64,000 nt of DNA, taken from Glacieibacterium frigidum (lineage in GTDB: Bacteria; Pseudomonadota; Alphaproteobacteria; Sphingomonadales; Sphingomonadaceae). Of the stretch, positions 1 to 8,344 are shown piece after piece. Positions within the stretch are counted from its first letter, which is position 1. Each line of letters begins with the position of its first letter. The stretch lies in contig NZ_VJWA01000002.1 of NCBI RefSeq assembly GCF_007097155.1, positions 1,116,001 to 1,180,000 on the forward strand, read 5' to 3'. The translations under genes and the position numbers were made by a program. Under the pieces are notes generated by a model. It was not told where the DNA came from. It did not search any database and worked only from the letters and a program-made list of their open reading frames with translations.

Positions 1-2462
1 ACGCGGTACGGCCCCGTCCGGTCCTCGAAGGTCGCGACCGAGCCGATCGGCACCATGTTGCCCGAGGCCGACCGCGTCTTCAGGTTGGCGATGTCGGCGG
101 TCGTCTCGCGGAACGGCGCGTCGGCCTGCGCAGTGACGCGGTAGGTGCGTCCGAGCAGGTTGAAGTCGTTGACGAACGAGCTGCCGAGATAGACCTGCAG
201 CGCCTCGAAGACCCGCGACGGCGGCACGCCGAGCATGTCGGCCTTGGCCCGATCGATGTCGGCGAAGACGCGCGGTGTCGAGGCATCGAAGAAGGTGAAG
301 ACCTGCGCCAGCCCCTCGGTCTGGTTGGCCTTGCCGAGCAGCTTTCCCGTCTCGGCGGCGAGCTGCTGGTAGCTGCCGCCGCCGCGATCCTGGACGATCA
401 TGCGGTAGCCGCCCGCCGAGCCGATACCTTGGATGAGCGGCGGCGGAATGACGAGGATCCGCGCTTCGTCGATGTCGGCAGTCGCCTTGCGGGCCGCTTC
501 CATGATGCCTTCGAAGGTCACGCCGAGCTTGGCGCGCTCCTCGAACGACTTGAGCGGGATGTAGGCGGCGGCGGCGTTCGGGGCGAGCGTCTGCGACGGG
601 CCGTCGAAGCCCGCCAGCATCACCGCGCCCTTGACGCCCGCGAGCGGCAGGATGCGATTGGCGACCTTGCGGACGGCGGCGTCGGTCCGCTCGACCGAGG
701 CACCGGCGGGCAGCTGCACGACGGTCAGGAAATAGCCCTGGTCCTGCGCCGGGATGAACCCGGTCGGCGTCGCCCAGAACAGTGCGGCGGTCGCGGCGAT
801 CAGCCCGGCATAGCCGATCATCATGCGCTTCGGGCGCACGACGAGCCGCGCCGTCAGCCGGGCATAGCGCTCGCTCAGCCGTTCGAAGGCACGGTTGAAG
901 CGGTCGCCTGCGGTCCCGATGATGCGGGTCAGGCGGTTCCCGGGACCGCTCGCCGCGTGCGGCTTGAGCAGGATCGCCGCGAGTGCCGGCGACAGCGTCA
1001 GCGAGACGACCAGCGAGATCACCGTCGCCGTCGCGATGGTCACGGCGAACTGCTGGTAAAACGCCCCCGACAGGCCGGTCAGGAACAGCGTCGGCACGAA
1101 CACCGCGCACAGTACCAGCACGATCGCGACCAGCGCCCCCGACACCTCGTCCATCGAAGTCTGCGCCGCCGCGAGCGGGGTCAGCCCGCGCGTCAGGTTG
1201 CGCTCGACATTCTCGACCACGACGATCGCGTCGTCGACGACGATACCGATCGCCAGCACCAGGCCGAAAAGCGACAGCGTGTTGAGCGAATAGCCGAGCG
1301 CGGCGAGCACCGCGAAGGTGCCGACAAGCGAGACGGGGATCGCGACGATCGGGATGATCGCCGCGCGCCACTTCTGCAGGAAGACGAGGATGACGAGAAC
1401 GACGAGCAGCATTGCCTCGAACAGCGTCGTGATCACCGCGTCGACGGACTGGGCGATGAACTCGGTCGGATTGTAGATGACGCGGTACTCCAGGCCCTTG
1501 GGAAAGGTCTTCGACATCGCCTCCATCTCGGCGCTGACCTGTTCGGCCGCCGCGAGGGCATTCGAGCCCGGGCGCTGGAACACCGCCGCGATCACCGTCG
1601 GTTGTCCGGACAGATAAGTGTTCGAGGCGTAGTCGGCGGCACCGAGCTCGACGCGCGCGACATCCGACACGCGAACCTGGCGGCCGTCGGCGTCGGTGCG
1701 GATCACGACATTGGCGAACTGCGCCGGGTCGGTCAGCCGGCCCTGCGTCTCGACGTTGAGCTGGAAGGCATTGCCCTGGGCGTACGGCGGCTGGCCGAGC
1801 GTACCGGCGGCGACCTGGACGTTCTGCGAACGCAGCGCCGCGACGATCTCGCCGGCGGTCAGGTCGAGTGCGGCGGCACGCGTCGGGTCGATCCATACGC
1901 GCATCGCATAGTCGCGGCTGCCGAACAGCCGCACGTCGCCGACGCCCTCGATGCGCGCCAGCCGGTCGCGCACCTGCGTCAGCGCATAGTTGGAGATATA
2001 CCCGCGATCGAGCGAGTTGTCGGGCGAGATCAGGTTCACGACCATCAGGAAGTCGGGCGAGGTCTTGCGCGTCACGACGCCCAACCGCTGCACATCCTCG
2101 GGAAGGCGCGGCACGGCGACCGCGACGCGGTTCTGCACGAGCACCTGCGCCGCATCGAGGTCTGTGCCGATCGCGAAGGTGACGGTGATCGTCAGATTGC
2201 CGTCACCCGTCGACTGCGACGACTGGTACAGCATGTTGTCGACGCCGTTGATCTCCTGCTCGATCGGCGCGGCAACCGTCGCCGCCACCGTTTCGGCCGA
2301 AGCGCCCGGATAGGCCGCGCTGACGGTCACCGTCGGGGGCACGATGTCGGGATATTGCGCGACGGGGAGCCGCGTGTAGGCCAACGCACCGACCAGGATG
2401 ATGACGATCGCGATGACCGCCGCGAAGATCGGACGCGTGATAAAGAAGCGAGACAGGCGCAT
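1..2462 (-). CDS. RND efflux permease, HAE1 (AcrB/MexF-like) family, partial
   Basis: Inner-membrane proton-driven pump subunit that exports drugs or other hydrophobic compounds through a tripartite complex. I read about 820 residues of the usual 1,040-1,060; the C-terminal quarter lies beyond the left edge. The start MRLSRFFITRPIFA is the typical family N-terminus. The first transmembrane helix follows at once, and RLPVAQYPDIVPPTVTVSA matches the conserved porter-domain entry. Transmembrane helix 4 carries GIVVDDAIVVVENVERNL, with the paired aspartates of the proton relay and the HAE1-type VENVER signature. That separates it from the metal-exporting CzcA encoded at 11470-14739. It lies 52 bp downstream of the adaptor gene in one operon. 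An outer-membrane channel gene is not in the window and may follow to the left. Family confident; substrate unknown. Confidence 0.95.
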   Translation of the reverse strand, partial: MRLSRFFITRPIFAAVIAIVIILVGALAYTRLPVAQYPDIVPPTVTVSAAYPGASAETVAATVAAPIEQEINGVDNMLYQSSQSTGDGNLTITVTFAIGTDLDAAQVLVQNRVAVAVPRLPEDVQRLGVVTRKTSPDFLMVVNLISPDNSLDRGYISNYALTQVRDRLARIEGVGDVRLFGSRDYAMRVWIDPTRAAALDLTAGEIVAALRSQNVQVAAGTLGQPPYAQGNAFQLNVETQGRLTDPAQFANVVIRTDADGRQVRVSDVARVELGAADYASNTYLSGQPTVIAAVFQRPGSNALAAAEQVSAEMEAMSKTFPKGLEYRVIYNPTEFIAQSVDAVITTLFEAMLLVVLVILVFLQKWRAAIIPIVAIPVSLVGTFAVLAALGYSLNTLSLFGLVLAIGIVVDDAIVVVENVERNLTRGLTPLAAAQTSMDEVSGALVAIVLVLCAVFVPTLFLTGLSGAFYQQFAVTIATATVISLVVSLTLSPALAAILLKPHAASGPGNRLTRIIGTAGDRFNRAFERLSERYARLTARLVVRPKRMMIGYAGLIAATAALFWATPTGFIPAQDQGYFLTVVQLPAGASVERTDAAVRKVANRILPLAGVKGAVMLAGFDGPSQTLAPNAAAAYIPLKSFEERAKLGVTFEGIMEAARKATADIDEARILVIPPPLIQGIGSAGGYRMIVQDRGGGSYQQLAAETGKLLGKANQTEGLAQVFTFFDASTPRVFADIDRAKADMLGVPPSRVFEALQVYLGSSFVNDFNLLGRTYRVTAQADAPFRETTADIANLKTRSASGNMVPIGSVATFEDRTGPYR

Positions 2463-2514
2463 GGGGGGCTCCCCGGATGGAGGATCGAAGGCAGGCGGCG
2501 ATGTAGCGGTGGCG

Positions 2515-3783
2515 TCAGCGGGAGAAGGTCGCTCCGCCGCTGGTCGCATTGCTGCCGGGCGGTGCCCCGGCGAGCTGCACCGCCGGCGCGATCCGGCCGG
2601 CGCGGGTCTGCACCTTGGTGCCCGGCATCGCCATCTGCGTGCCGCTGATGACGACGCGGTCGCCGGGCGCGAGGCCCGACCGGACGACGCGCAGGCCGTC
2701 CAGCACCGGGCCGAGCTCGACAGCCTTGGCGCTGACCGAACCGTCGGTAGCGACGGTCAGCACGGTCTTGCGGGCCTGGTCGGTCTGGATCGCGGCATCG
2801 GGGACGAGCAGCGCGCGGGTGCTGCCGCCGCTCGACAGCCGCATGTTGCCGAACATGCCGGGCGTCAGGAACAGGTCGGGATTGGCGAGCACCGCGCGCC
2901 CCCGCACCGTTCCCGACCGAGGGTCGAGCCCGTTGTCGGTGAAGTCGAGACGCCCCGACCGGCGATAGTCGGTTTCGTCCTGCAGCTTGACCTCGACCGG
3001 CGACGGCCGCCCGCCCGATTGCTGCGCACGCTTGGTCTTGAGGAACAACGCCTCCGACGCATCGAAGGCGAAGTAGATGGGATCGAGCGCGTTGATCGTG
3101 GTCAGCAGCGTGCCGGTCGTATCGCCCGCAGCCACGAGGTTGCCGGCGTCGATGCGGCGGTCCGAAATTCGCCCGCCGATCGGCGCGCGGACGCGGGTGA
3201 ATTCGATGTCGAGCTGGCGCGCTCGCACCCGCGCTTCGCTCGCTGCAAGGGCGGCGCGGGCAGCCCGGACGCGGGCGGTCAGCTGGTCGATGTCGCTCTT
3301 CGAAACCGCATCGTCGGCAACGAGCCGGTTGGCGCGGTCGAGGTTGGCCTGCGCCAGCGCGACATCGCTCTGCGCGCTCGCCAGCCCTGCGCGCGCCTCT
3401 GCCAGCGCGGCGGCGAACGGGCGCGGGTCGATGGTGAATAGCAGCTGCCCGGCGCGGACGACGGCACCGTCGGTGAAATGCACCCCGGTGATGGCGCCCG
3501 AGACGCGCGGACGCACCTCGACCGAGTTGCTCGCCTCGAACCGGCCGACATATTCGTCCCACTCGCTGATCTCGCGAACCAACGGCTGGGCGATGGTCAC
3601 CATCGGCGGCGGCGGCGCGGCAACGACGGGCGCATCGTTCGAATAGACGATCGCTGCCGTGGCAAGCAGTGCCGCGGGAATGGCTACCAGCGCGACGCGC
3701 CCGACCATCGAGCGGCGCGGCTTCGTCGGGTCGGGGGCGACCGCGGCGTAATCACCGGGTTCGATCTTCGTCATCATGTTCAT
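2515..3783 (-). CDS. RND efflux periplasmic adaptor (membrane fusion protein)
   Basis: Adaptor of 422 residues linking the RND permease to an outer-membrane channel. A hydrophobic anchor lies at about residues 28-48 (VALVAIPAALLATAAIVY), followed by a proline-rich linker. The split lipoyl domain begins at VEVRPRVSGAITGVHFTDGA. A long alpha-hairpin rich in Ala, Arg and Gln spans about residues 125-190. The second lipoyl half (FTRVRAPIGGRISDRRID) and the beta-barrel region (DPRSGTVRGRAVLANPD) follow, as in AcrA/MexE proteins. Its ATG overlaps the stop of the upstream 125-residue gene by four bases, indicating translational coupling. The pairing with an HAE1 permease supports drug rather than metal efflux. 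Confidence 0.93.
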   Translation of the reverse strand: MNMMTKIEPGDYAAVAPDPTKPRRSMVGRVALVAIPAALLATAAIVYSNDAPVVAAPPPPMVTIAQPLVREISEWDEYVGRFEASNSVEVRPRVSGAITGVHFTDGAVVRAGQLLFTIDPRPFAAALAEARAGLASAQSDVALAQANLDRANRLVADDAVSKSDIDQLTARVRAARAALAASEARVRARQLDIEFTRVRAPIGGRISDRRIDAGNLVAAGDTTGTLLTTINALDPIYFAFDASEALFLKTKRAQQSGGRPSPVEVKLQDETDYRRSGRLDFTDNGLDPRSGTVRGRAVLANPDLFLTPGMFGNMRLSSGGSTRALLVPDAAIQTDQARKTVLTVATDGSVSAKAVELGPVLDGLRVVRSGLAPGDRVVISGTQMAMPGTKVQTRAGRIAPAVQLAGAPPGSNATSGGATFSR

Positions 3784-4157
3784 GCGCGTGCACCCTGGGC
3801 GCGCGCCGCGCTGATACCGGTCTGCATCAGCTCGTACTGATCGGCCGAAAAGCCCGCCGCCTGAAAGGCGCGCAGGTCACCCGTGGGGATGGTGTAGCCG
3901 TGGTGCCAGCTGAGTACCGCGGTGCGGCGCAGCGCCTCGAGTCTGGGGTCGGCGAGCACCGGGCTCGCGCGCTTGCCGAGCAGCAGGTTGAGCGCCTTCG
4001 ACACGCCGCCCCCGCCACGCAGCGACGACATGCGGTCATTGCGCGCGAGCCGGACCACCGACCATTCGAGCGGGCTGAGCGTCGCTTCCGGCGACGGGGC
4101 GACCGGGGGCCGTGCAGCGACGGCAGGTCCGGCTGAGTGAAAATCGACAAAAGCCAT
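3780..4157 (-). CDS. Small protein of unknown function, first gene of the RND operon
   Basis: A 125-residue soluble protein that I do not recognise. A strong Shine-Dalgarno sequence (GGAGG, six bases before the ATG) and a four-base ATGA overlap with the adaptor gene make it a real operon member. The N-terminal 25 residues are low-complexity and Ala/Pro-rich. The middle (LSPLEWSVVRLARNDRMSSL) and the C-terminal part (LRAFQAAGFSADQYELMQTG) look globular and helical. There is no signal peptide or membrane segment. It could be a cytoplasmic accessory or regulatory protein of the pump, but nothing in the sequence shows what it does. Confidence 0.7.
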   Translation of the reverse strand: MAFVDFHSAGPAVAARPPVAPSPEATLSPLEWSVVRLARNDRMSSLRGGGGVSKALNLLLGKRASPVLADPRLEALRRTAVLSWHHGYTIPTGDLRAFQAAGFSADQYELMQTGISAARAQGARA

Positions 4158-4463
4158 GATGGCCTCCTTCGTCGCGACAAGGCGTGAGCGGTCGGACGGC
4201 CGGAGGACTATTCTCTGGCCGCGGTGAATTCGGGCGCACGAGACCGACCGCGTCCAGGGACGTGGCGAAACGTGATCAACGATGTGATTTGACGGGTGGC
4301 CGGACTAACGTCCGGTCCGGACCCTTTCGATGTGGGTGTATCGCATGACGAGTGCCTCCGGCGATCCGGGGGCCGCGACGGCACCCGCTGCTTCTGTACT
4401 AACCGGTATATAAACTTCGTTGCGGCGCGTCAATGCCTTCCATACCGATCGGTAGAAAAAAAT
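4158..4463 (-). promoter_or_regulatory. Promoter and operator region of the RND efflux operon
   Basis: On the minus strand a sigma-70-like promoter is visible: TTGACG (4428-4433) and TATACC (4405-4410) with 17-bp spacing. A perfect 12-bp palindrome TACCGATCGGTA sits at 4443-4454, just upstream of the -35 box. A 9/12 relative, TACTAACCGGTA, sits at 4397-4408 and overlaps the -10 box. A third relative overlaps the tetR start (see 5078-5115). TetR-family repressors bind such palindromes, so the adjacent TetR probably controls this operon. If transcription starts near 4397, the leader is about 240 nt; I see no gene in it. Confidence 0.6.
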
Positions 4464-5078
4464 CTATCGCCCCGGCCACATCATCAGGCTCATGTCGACG
4501 ACGCGTTCCAGATCGGCGCGCGTCGCACCCGATCCCGCCTGCACCGCCATGCCCTGCAGCAGCGCGAACAGATAGGCGGTGAGATCGGTCACCTGGACAT
4601 GATCCGGCAGGTCGCCCTCGCGCTTGGCTCGCTCGAAGCGCTCGACAAGCGCCGCCTGCGACGACGAGCGGCGCGCGATGACGTCGGCCTTGATCGACTC
4701 GGCCTCCGACCCGCACGCGACCGAGTTGATGACGCCCATGCAGCCCTTGGGTCCGGAGGAACTGGTCTGCGCATCGACCGCGCCGCGCATGAAATACTCG
4801 GCAACGGCACGGGCGGTCGGCTGCTTCAGCGCCTCGCGCGTATAGTCGAGCTTCTCGGCCTCGTAGAGATCGAGAGCCTTGTGAAACAATGCTTCCTTGT
4901 TGCCGAACGCCGCGTAGAGGCTGGGCTTGGTAATTCCCATCGCCGCGGTCAGGTCGGCCATCGACGCGCCCTCGTACCCCTTCGACCAGAACACACCGAG
5001 TGCAGCCGCGAGTGCCGCATCCACGCAGAATTCGCGCGGACGTCCCTTATTGGGCACAGCGGTTGCAGCACTTTCCAT
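4464..5078 (-). CDS. TetR/AcrR family transcriptional regulator
   Basis: A 204-residue one-component repressor. The N-terminal helix-turn-helix domain occupies about residues 12-60: KGRPREFCVDAALAAALGVF, then MADLTAAMGITKPSLYAAFG as the recognition part. The rest is an all-helical ligand and dimer domain. It is closest in style to the TetR subgroup that pairs with a TetR_C_16-like C-terminal domain, but I cannot fix the subfamily. It lies immediately upstream of the efflux operon on the same strand, and related palindromes occur at both promoters. The inference is that it represses the pump and itself, with a pump substrate as inducer. Confidence 0.92.
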   Translation of the reverse strand: MESAATAVPNKGRPREFCVDAALAAALGVFWSKGYEGASMADLTAAMGITKPSLYAAFGNKEALFHKALDLYEAEKLDYTREALKQPTARAVAEYFMRGAVDAQTSSSGPKGCMGVINSVACGSEAESIKADVIARRSSSQAALVERFERAKREGDLPDHVQVTDLTAYLFALLQGMAVQAGSGATRADLERVVDMSLMMWPGR

Positions 5079-5115
5079 AACGCCCGGTATATAATTGATC
5101 GCCGGACAATGTCCA
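5078..5115 (-). promoter_or_regulatory. tetR promoter with overlapping operator, possibly leaderless
   Basis: On the minus strand TGGACA (5110-5115) and TATATA (5088-5093) are spaced by 16 bp. The palindrome-like TAACGCCCGGTA (5078-5089) matches 9 of 12 positions of the perfect TACCGATCGGTA site at 4443-4454. It overlaps both the -10 box and the first base of the ATG. A start 6-9 bp after the -10 box would fall at or within a few bases of the ATG, so the mRNA may be leaderless. Confidence 0.5.
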
Positions 5116-5306
5116 GTGAGCCAGACAGCCTGCGCGCTGGAGCTGCCACCACGCCCGGCTCACATGGCCAAGGAGCCATCCCCGGGAAATTTGACCAGTC
5201 GATCGTGGAGCGCCGCCGCCACGCCAGCCGCCATAACGCGCTTGTTCTCGTCGCTGTGTCCTGAATAAGACATGACGACCACGTGCGGCGTCGAGCCGCT
5301 CTTTAA

Positions 5307-5921
5307 TCAGACGATGCTGAGAACGTCCTGGACAGGACGGCGCGGCTTCTGCGGCCAGTTTTCCGGCGTACCGTAGCCGACGGCCACGAGAACGACGGGC
5401 ACCTCGTTTTCGCCCAGCCCGAACTCACGCGCGACGCCTTCGGGATCGAAGCCGATCATCGGCCCGCTTCCCAGACCCATCGCATGTGCGGCGTAGAACA
5501 GCGTCGCGGCACCAAAAGAGGCCGAGCGTACGGCCTCGTCGCGCTGCCGCCAGGGCTGACCGGCGTAAAGGCTGGCGGCGCCGGCCACCCACCCGTCGAC
5601 CATTGCCGCGGGCATCAGGCCGGCCTGGACGGCAGGCGCGAGCCGATCAGGTAGCGTCGTCTCGTCGGCCATCTGACCGACGATGATGAAGGTGACGGCC
5701 GCCTCGGTGATCTTCGCCTGGTCCCATGCGACCGCACGCAGCCGCGCCTTCGCGTCCGGACTGTGAACGGCGATGAAGCGCCAGTTCTGCAGATTGAAGG
5801 CCGTCGGCGCCCGCGTCGCGAGGCGGACGAGCTCGGTGATCTGTTCGTCGGAGACATCGCGCGTACCGTCATAGAGGACGGTCGTGCGGCGCTCCTCGAT
5901 GGCGGCGATGACATCGGCCAT
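5307..5921 (-). CDS. Nitroreductase family protein (RutE/HadB-like)
   Basis: A 204-residue FMN-dependent oxidoreductase, probably NAD(P)H-dependent. The FMN-phosphate arginines lie near the N-terminus (EERRTTVLYDG). RAPTAFNLQNWRFIAV is the usual flavin-contacting Ser/Thr-Asn-Gln-x-W-R motif, and GLGSGPMIGFDPEGV is the conserved C-terminal block. The length fits the small RutE-like subgroup. It lies 60 bp downstream of an SDR gene on the same strand and is probably co-transcribed with it. The LysR gene upstream points to a catabolic or redox-stress module. The substrate cannot be read from the sequence. Confidence 0.9.
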   Translation of the reverse strand: MADVIAAIEERRTTVLYDGTRDVSDEQITELVRLATRAPTAFNLQNWRFIAVHSPDAKARLRAVAWDQAKITEAAVTFIIVGQMADETTLPDRLAPAVQAGLMPAAMVDGWVAGAASLYAGQPWRQRDEAVRSASFGAATLFYAAHAMGLGSGPMIGFDPEGVAREFGLGENEVPVVLVAVGYGTPENWPQKPRRPVQDVLSIV

Positions 5922-5981
5922 TTTATTTCCTCCTGTCAGGGATTTTGGTATTCGGTGATCCCGCCCCTCAGGGGGCGACGG

Positions 5982-6767
5982 TCACACAATGCTGTCGACG
6001 ACGCCTCCATCGACGCGCAGCGCGGCGCCGGTCGTCGCGGAGGCCTGCTTCGAGCTGATGTAGACGATCATGTTGGCGACCTCTTCGACCGTGGCGGCAC
6101 GCCGGATGATCGACGAGCTCCGATGCGCGGCGACGAAGTCATCTGCGATCTTCTCGACGCTGTCGCCCGACGTGTTGCCGGCCTTGAGCATGCTGGCGAC
6201 GCCTTCGGACAGCGTCGGTCCCGGCAGCACGGCGTTGACGGTGACTCCAGTGTCCGCGAGCCGCTTGGCCAGACCGCGCGAGATCGCCAGCTGACTGGTC
6301 TTGGTGAAGCCGTAGTGGATCATGTCGGCCGGAATGTTGATCGCCGATTCTGAGGAGACGAAGACGATCCGGCCCCAGCCCCTGTCGGCCATCCCCGGCG
6401 CATAGGCGCGGGAGAGGCGAACGCCCGACATCACGTTGGTCTGGAAGAATTGGTCCCAGACCTCATCCGGCGTCTCGAAAAAGTCCTGGGGCCCGTAGAT
6501 GCCGAGATTGTTGATCAGCACGTCGAAGTTCGGATGCCGCGCGACGAGCCGCTCGCAGGCCTCGGCCATGCTCAGGTCGCCGGCGAACCCCTCGACGGTC
6601 GGCCCCACCTCGCGAAGGCTCGCGACGGCGGCCGCGACGCTCTCCTCGCTTCGGCCATTGACGACGACGCTCGCACCAGCGGCCAGAAAGCCTTTCGCGG
6701 CGGCGAAGCCGATGCCGCCGGTCGAGCCGGTCACGAGCACGCGCTTGCCGTTAAAGTCGATGTTCAT
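5982..6767 (-). CDS. SDR family NAD(P)-dependent oxidoreductase
   Basis: A 261-residue classical short-chain dehydrogenase. It has the Rossmann motif TGSTGGIG at residues 14-21, the NNLG strand, the catalytic serine region (FVSSESAIN) and the Tyr-x3-Lys pair in YGFTK. I chose the ATG at 6767 because GAGGTGA lies directly upstream and MNIDFNGKRVLVTG is a normal family start. The frame is open for 55 codons further upstream but that part has no family character. It is followed 60 bp later by the nitroreductase. TTTCGAA repeats at 6832-6852 may be regulator sites. Confidence 0.93.
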   Translation of the reverse strand: MNIDFNGKRVLVTGSTGGIGFAAAKGFLAAGASVVVNGRSEESVAAAVASLREVGPTVEGFAGDLSMAEACERLVARHPNFDVLINNLGIYGPQDFFETPDEVWDQFFQTNVMSGVRLSRAYAPGMADRGWGRIVFVSSESAINIPADMIHYGFTKTSQLAISRGLAKRLADTGVTVNAVLPGPTLSEGVASMLKAGNTSGDSVEKIADDFVAAHRSSSIIRRAATVEEVANMIVYISSKQASATTGAALRVDGGVVDSIV

Positions 6768-6831
6768 CTTGTCACCTCGGTCGTTGCCCGCCCGATGTGC
6801 CGTGACAGCGCATGAATGATAATCCCGGCCA

Positions 6832-6852
6832 TTTCGAATTGATCTTTCGAAA
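6832..6852. promoter_or_regulatory. TTTCGAA direct repeats upstream of the SDR gene
   Basis: TTTCGAA (6832-6838) and TTTCGAAA (6845-6852) are repeated with a 13-bp period, and each contains the palindrome TTCGAA. They lie 65-85 bp upstream of the SDR start codon, just after the LysR gene. This is a plausible operator for that LysR or another regulator. The evidence is only positional. Confidence 0.3.
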
Positions 6853-6900
6853 ATGTCGAACGGTCGGGAGCCCTTCTGGAGATTGAGTGCGCGGTAGGAA

Positions 6901-7797
6901 TCAGGGCTCGGCCGGACCGTCGCGCAGGGCATCCGCGAGAAACTCGATCAGCGCTGCAACCCGCCGGCTCGTCGGCGCCGCGGCATGCACCGCGAACAGA
7001 TCGACCTGCCACGGCACGAAGTCGTCGAGAGCGGTCGTCAGTGTGCCAGCGGCGAGTTCCTCCCGGACATCCCATTGGTTCTTGAAGATGACCCCTGCCC
7101 CTGCCACGCCCCATTCGCGGAGGACGTCGCCGTCGCTTGCCTGCCTATCGCCGCGCACCTTCATATTGAGGATCTTGCCGTCGACACGAAACGCCCAGGT
7201 CGACAGCGGCGCGCCCGGCCGAGCGAGCACGATGCAATTGTGGTTTGCGAGTTCGCTGGGGTGCGCCGGCATACCCGCCCGGCGCCAATAACGCGGCGAC
7301 GCGCAGACGACGCGCGGCCCCCGGATCAACACCCGTGCCCGCATCGTCGAATCAGGCAGCGGCCCGCTCCGGATCGCGAGATCGATATGCTCCTCGATCA
7401 GGTCCACGGGGCTGTCGCTCAGCAGAAGGGCAATGTGGACCCCCGGCTGGCGTTCCTGGAAGGCATCGAGAAGCGGACGCAGCCGGAACCTGCCGAAGTC
7501 GTTTGTGGCGGTAATCCGGATCGGTCCGCTAAGGGGTCCGTCGTCGCGCAGAGTGCTGAGAGCGGTGTCCCAATCGGACACGATGCGGCGCGCATCCGCC
7601 AGCAGGAGTTCGCCCTCGTGCGTGAAAACCAGCTTTCGCGTTGACCGCGCCATGAGCCTGACGCCGAGTTCCTGTTCGAGCTGACTTACCGCGAGCGCGA
7701 CGGTGGACGTGGCAATCGCACGCTGCCGGGCGACACTCGAGAAGCTGCCGGCTTCCGAAACGTCGAGCAGCAAGCGCAGCGCGTCGATCCGGTCCAT
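6901..7797 (-). CDS. LysR family transcriptional regulator
   Basis: A 298-residue regulator. The N-terminal winged helix-turn-helix is MDRIDALRLLLDVSEAGSFS followed by the region ending VSQLEQELGVRLMARSTRKL. The C-terminal effector domain begins near residue 90 (GPIRITATNDFGRFRLRPLL). I take the ATG at 7797, since MDRIDALRLL is the normal family start; the open frame runs 29 codons further upstream without family features. Unusually it lies on the same strand as the SDR/nitroreductase pair rather than divergent from it, separated by 133 bp. It is the likely regulator of those genes. Confidence 0.93.
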   Translation of the reverse strand: MDRIDALRLLLDVSEAGSFSSVARQRAIATSTVALAVSQLEQELGVRLMARSTRKLVFTHEGELLLADARRIVSDWDTALSTLRDDGPLSGPIRITATNDFGRFRLRPLLDAFQERQPGVHIALLLSDSPVDLIEEHIDLAIRSGPLPDSTMRARVLIRGPRVVCASPRYWRRAGMPAHPSELANHNCIVLARPGAPLSTWAFRVDGKILNMKVRGDRQASDGDVLREWGVAGAGVIFKNQWDVREELAAGTLTTALDDFVPWQVDLFAVHAAAPTSRRVAALIEFLADALRDGPAEP

Positions 7798-8344
7798 GCT
7801 CGAATCCCTTATGAACCGATCTTGCAGCGGTCGCGATCGTCTCAAAGGCAAGGTACATTTTAATGCGACACTGGGTAGTTTCATCCTCTACCCACTGACG
7901 ATCCTCGCGACGCGTGTTCACGAGAGGCCACGGTACGGTGATCGAGCGCTCTGCCCCGACACCCGACCGTGCCGCACCGCCCCTTTTGGTCAGCTGACTC
8001 GAGCGCAGCTGCGCGTGATTGCATCGATCAAGCTGCGGAAGTGCGTCGTGCACGCACGCCTGTATCACGACGCACGTGCACGACGATTTTGGCGGAAGCG
8101 CCCTGCCACACGCTACGAGCGGGAATGATCGACGAGTCGCCTTCACTCGCGTTCAGTCGCGCGGTCCAGATCGACAGCGCCACGCTTGGCGGCGGCGGAC
8201 GAAGCCATGGACGAAGCGTTTCGGGAACGGCCGTCAACTTTGCTGGCCGGGCTTGTCGACCTAACGCGGATCCGTCGGAGTCAGCATCAAGCCTGACATC
8301 CTATGATTCACACTTGCGGTGCCGCTGTGAGACCCGGCACGCCG
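7798..8344. other. 547-bp region without a recognisable gene
   Basis: Short open frames exist on both strands, but none has a convincing ribosome site or recognisable sequence. The region must contain the LysR promoter. The one clear structure is an inverted repeat at 8044-8085, listed separately. Confidence 0.5.
8044..8085. repeat. 11-bp perfect inverted repeat
   Basis: CGTCGTGCACG at 8044-8054 is the exact reverse complement of CGTGCACGACG at 8075-8085, with a 20-bp spacer. It could be a hairpin or a dimeric binding site. No T-run follows, so it is not a typical intrinsic terminator. Confidence 0.4.

Noticed and set aside
429-2648. 739-codon open frame on the plus strand opposite the RND permease
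   Set aside because: The minus strand encodes a clear HAE1 permease with conserved motifs. The plus frame is mostly Arg, Asp, Gly and His without any recognisable fold.
7798-8344. Several open frames of 70-200 codons in the gap after the LysR gene
   Set aside because: None has a ribosome site, hydrophobic core pattern or family similarity; they overlap one another on both strands.
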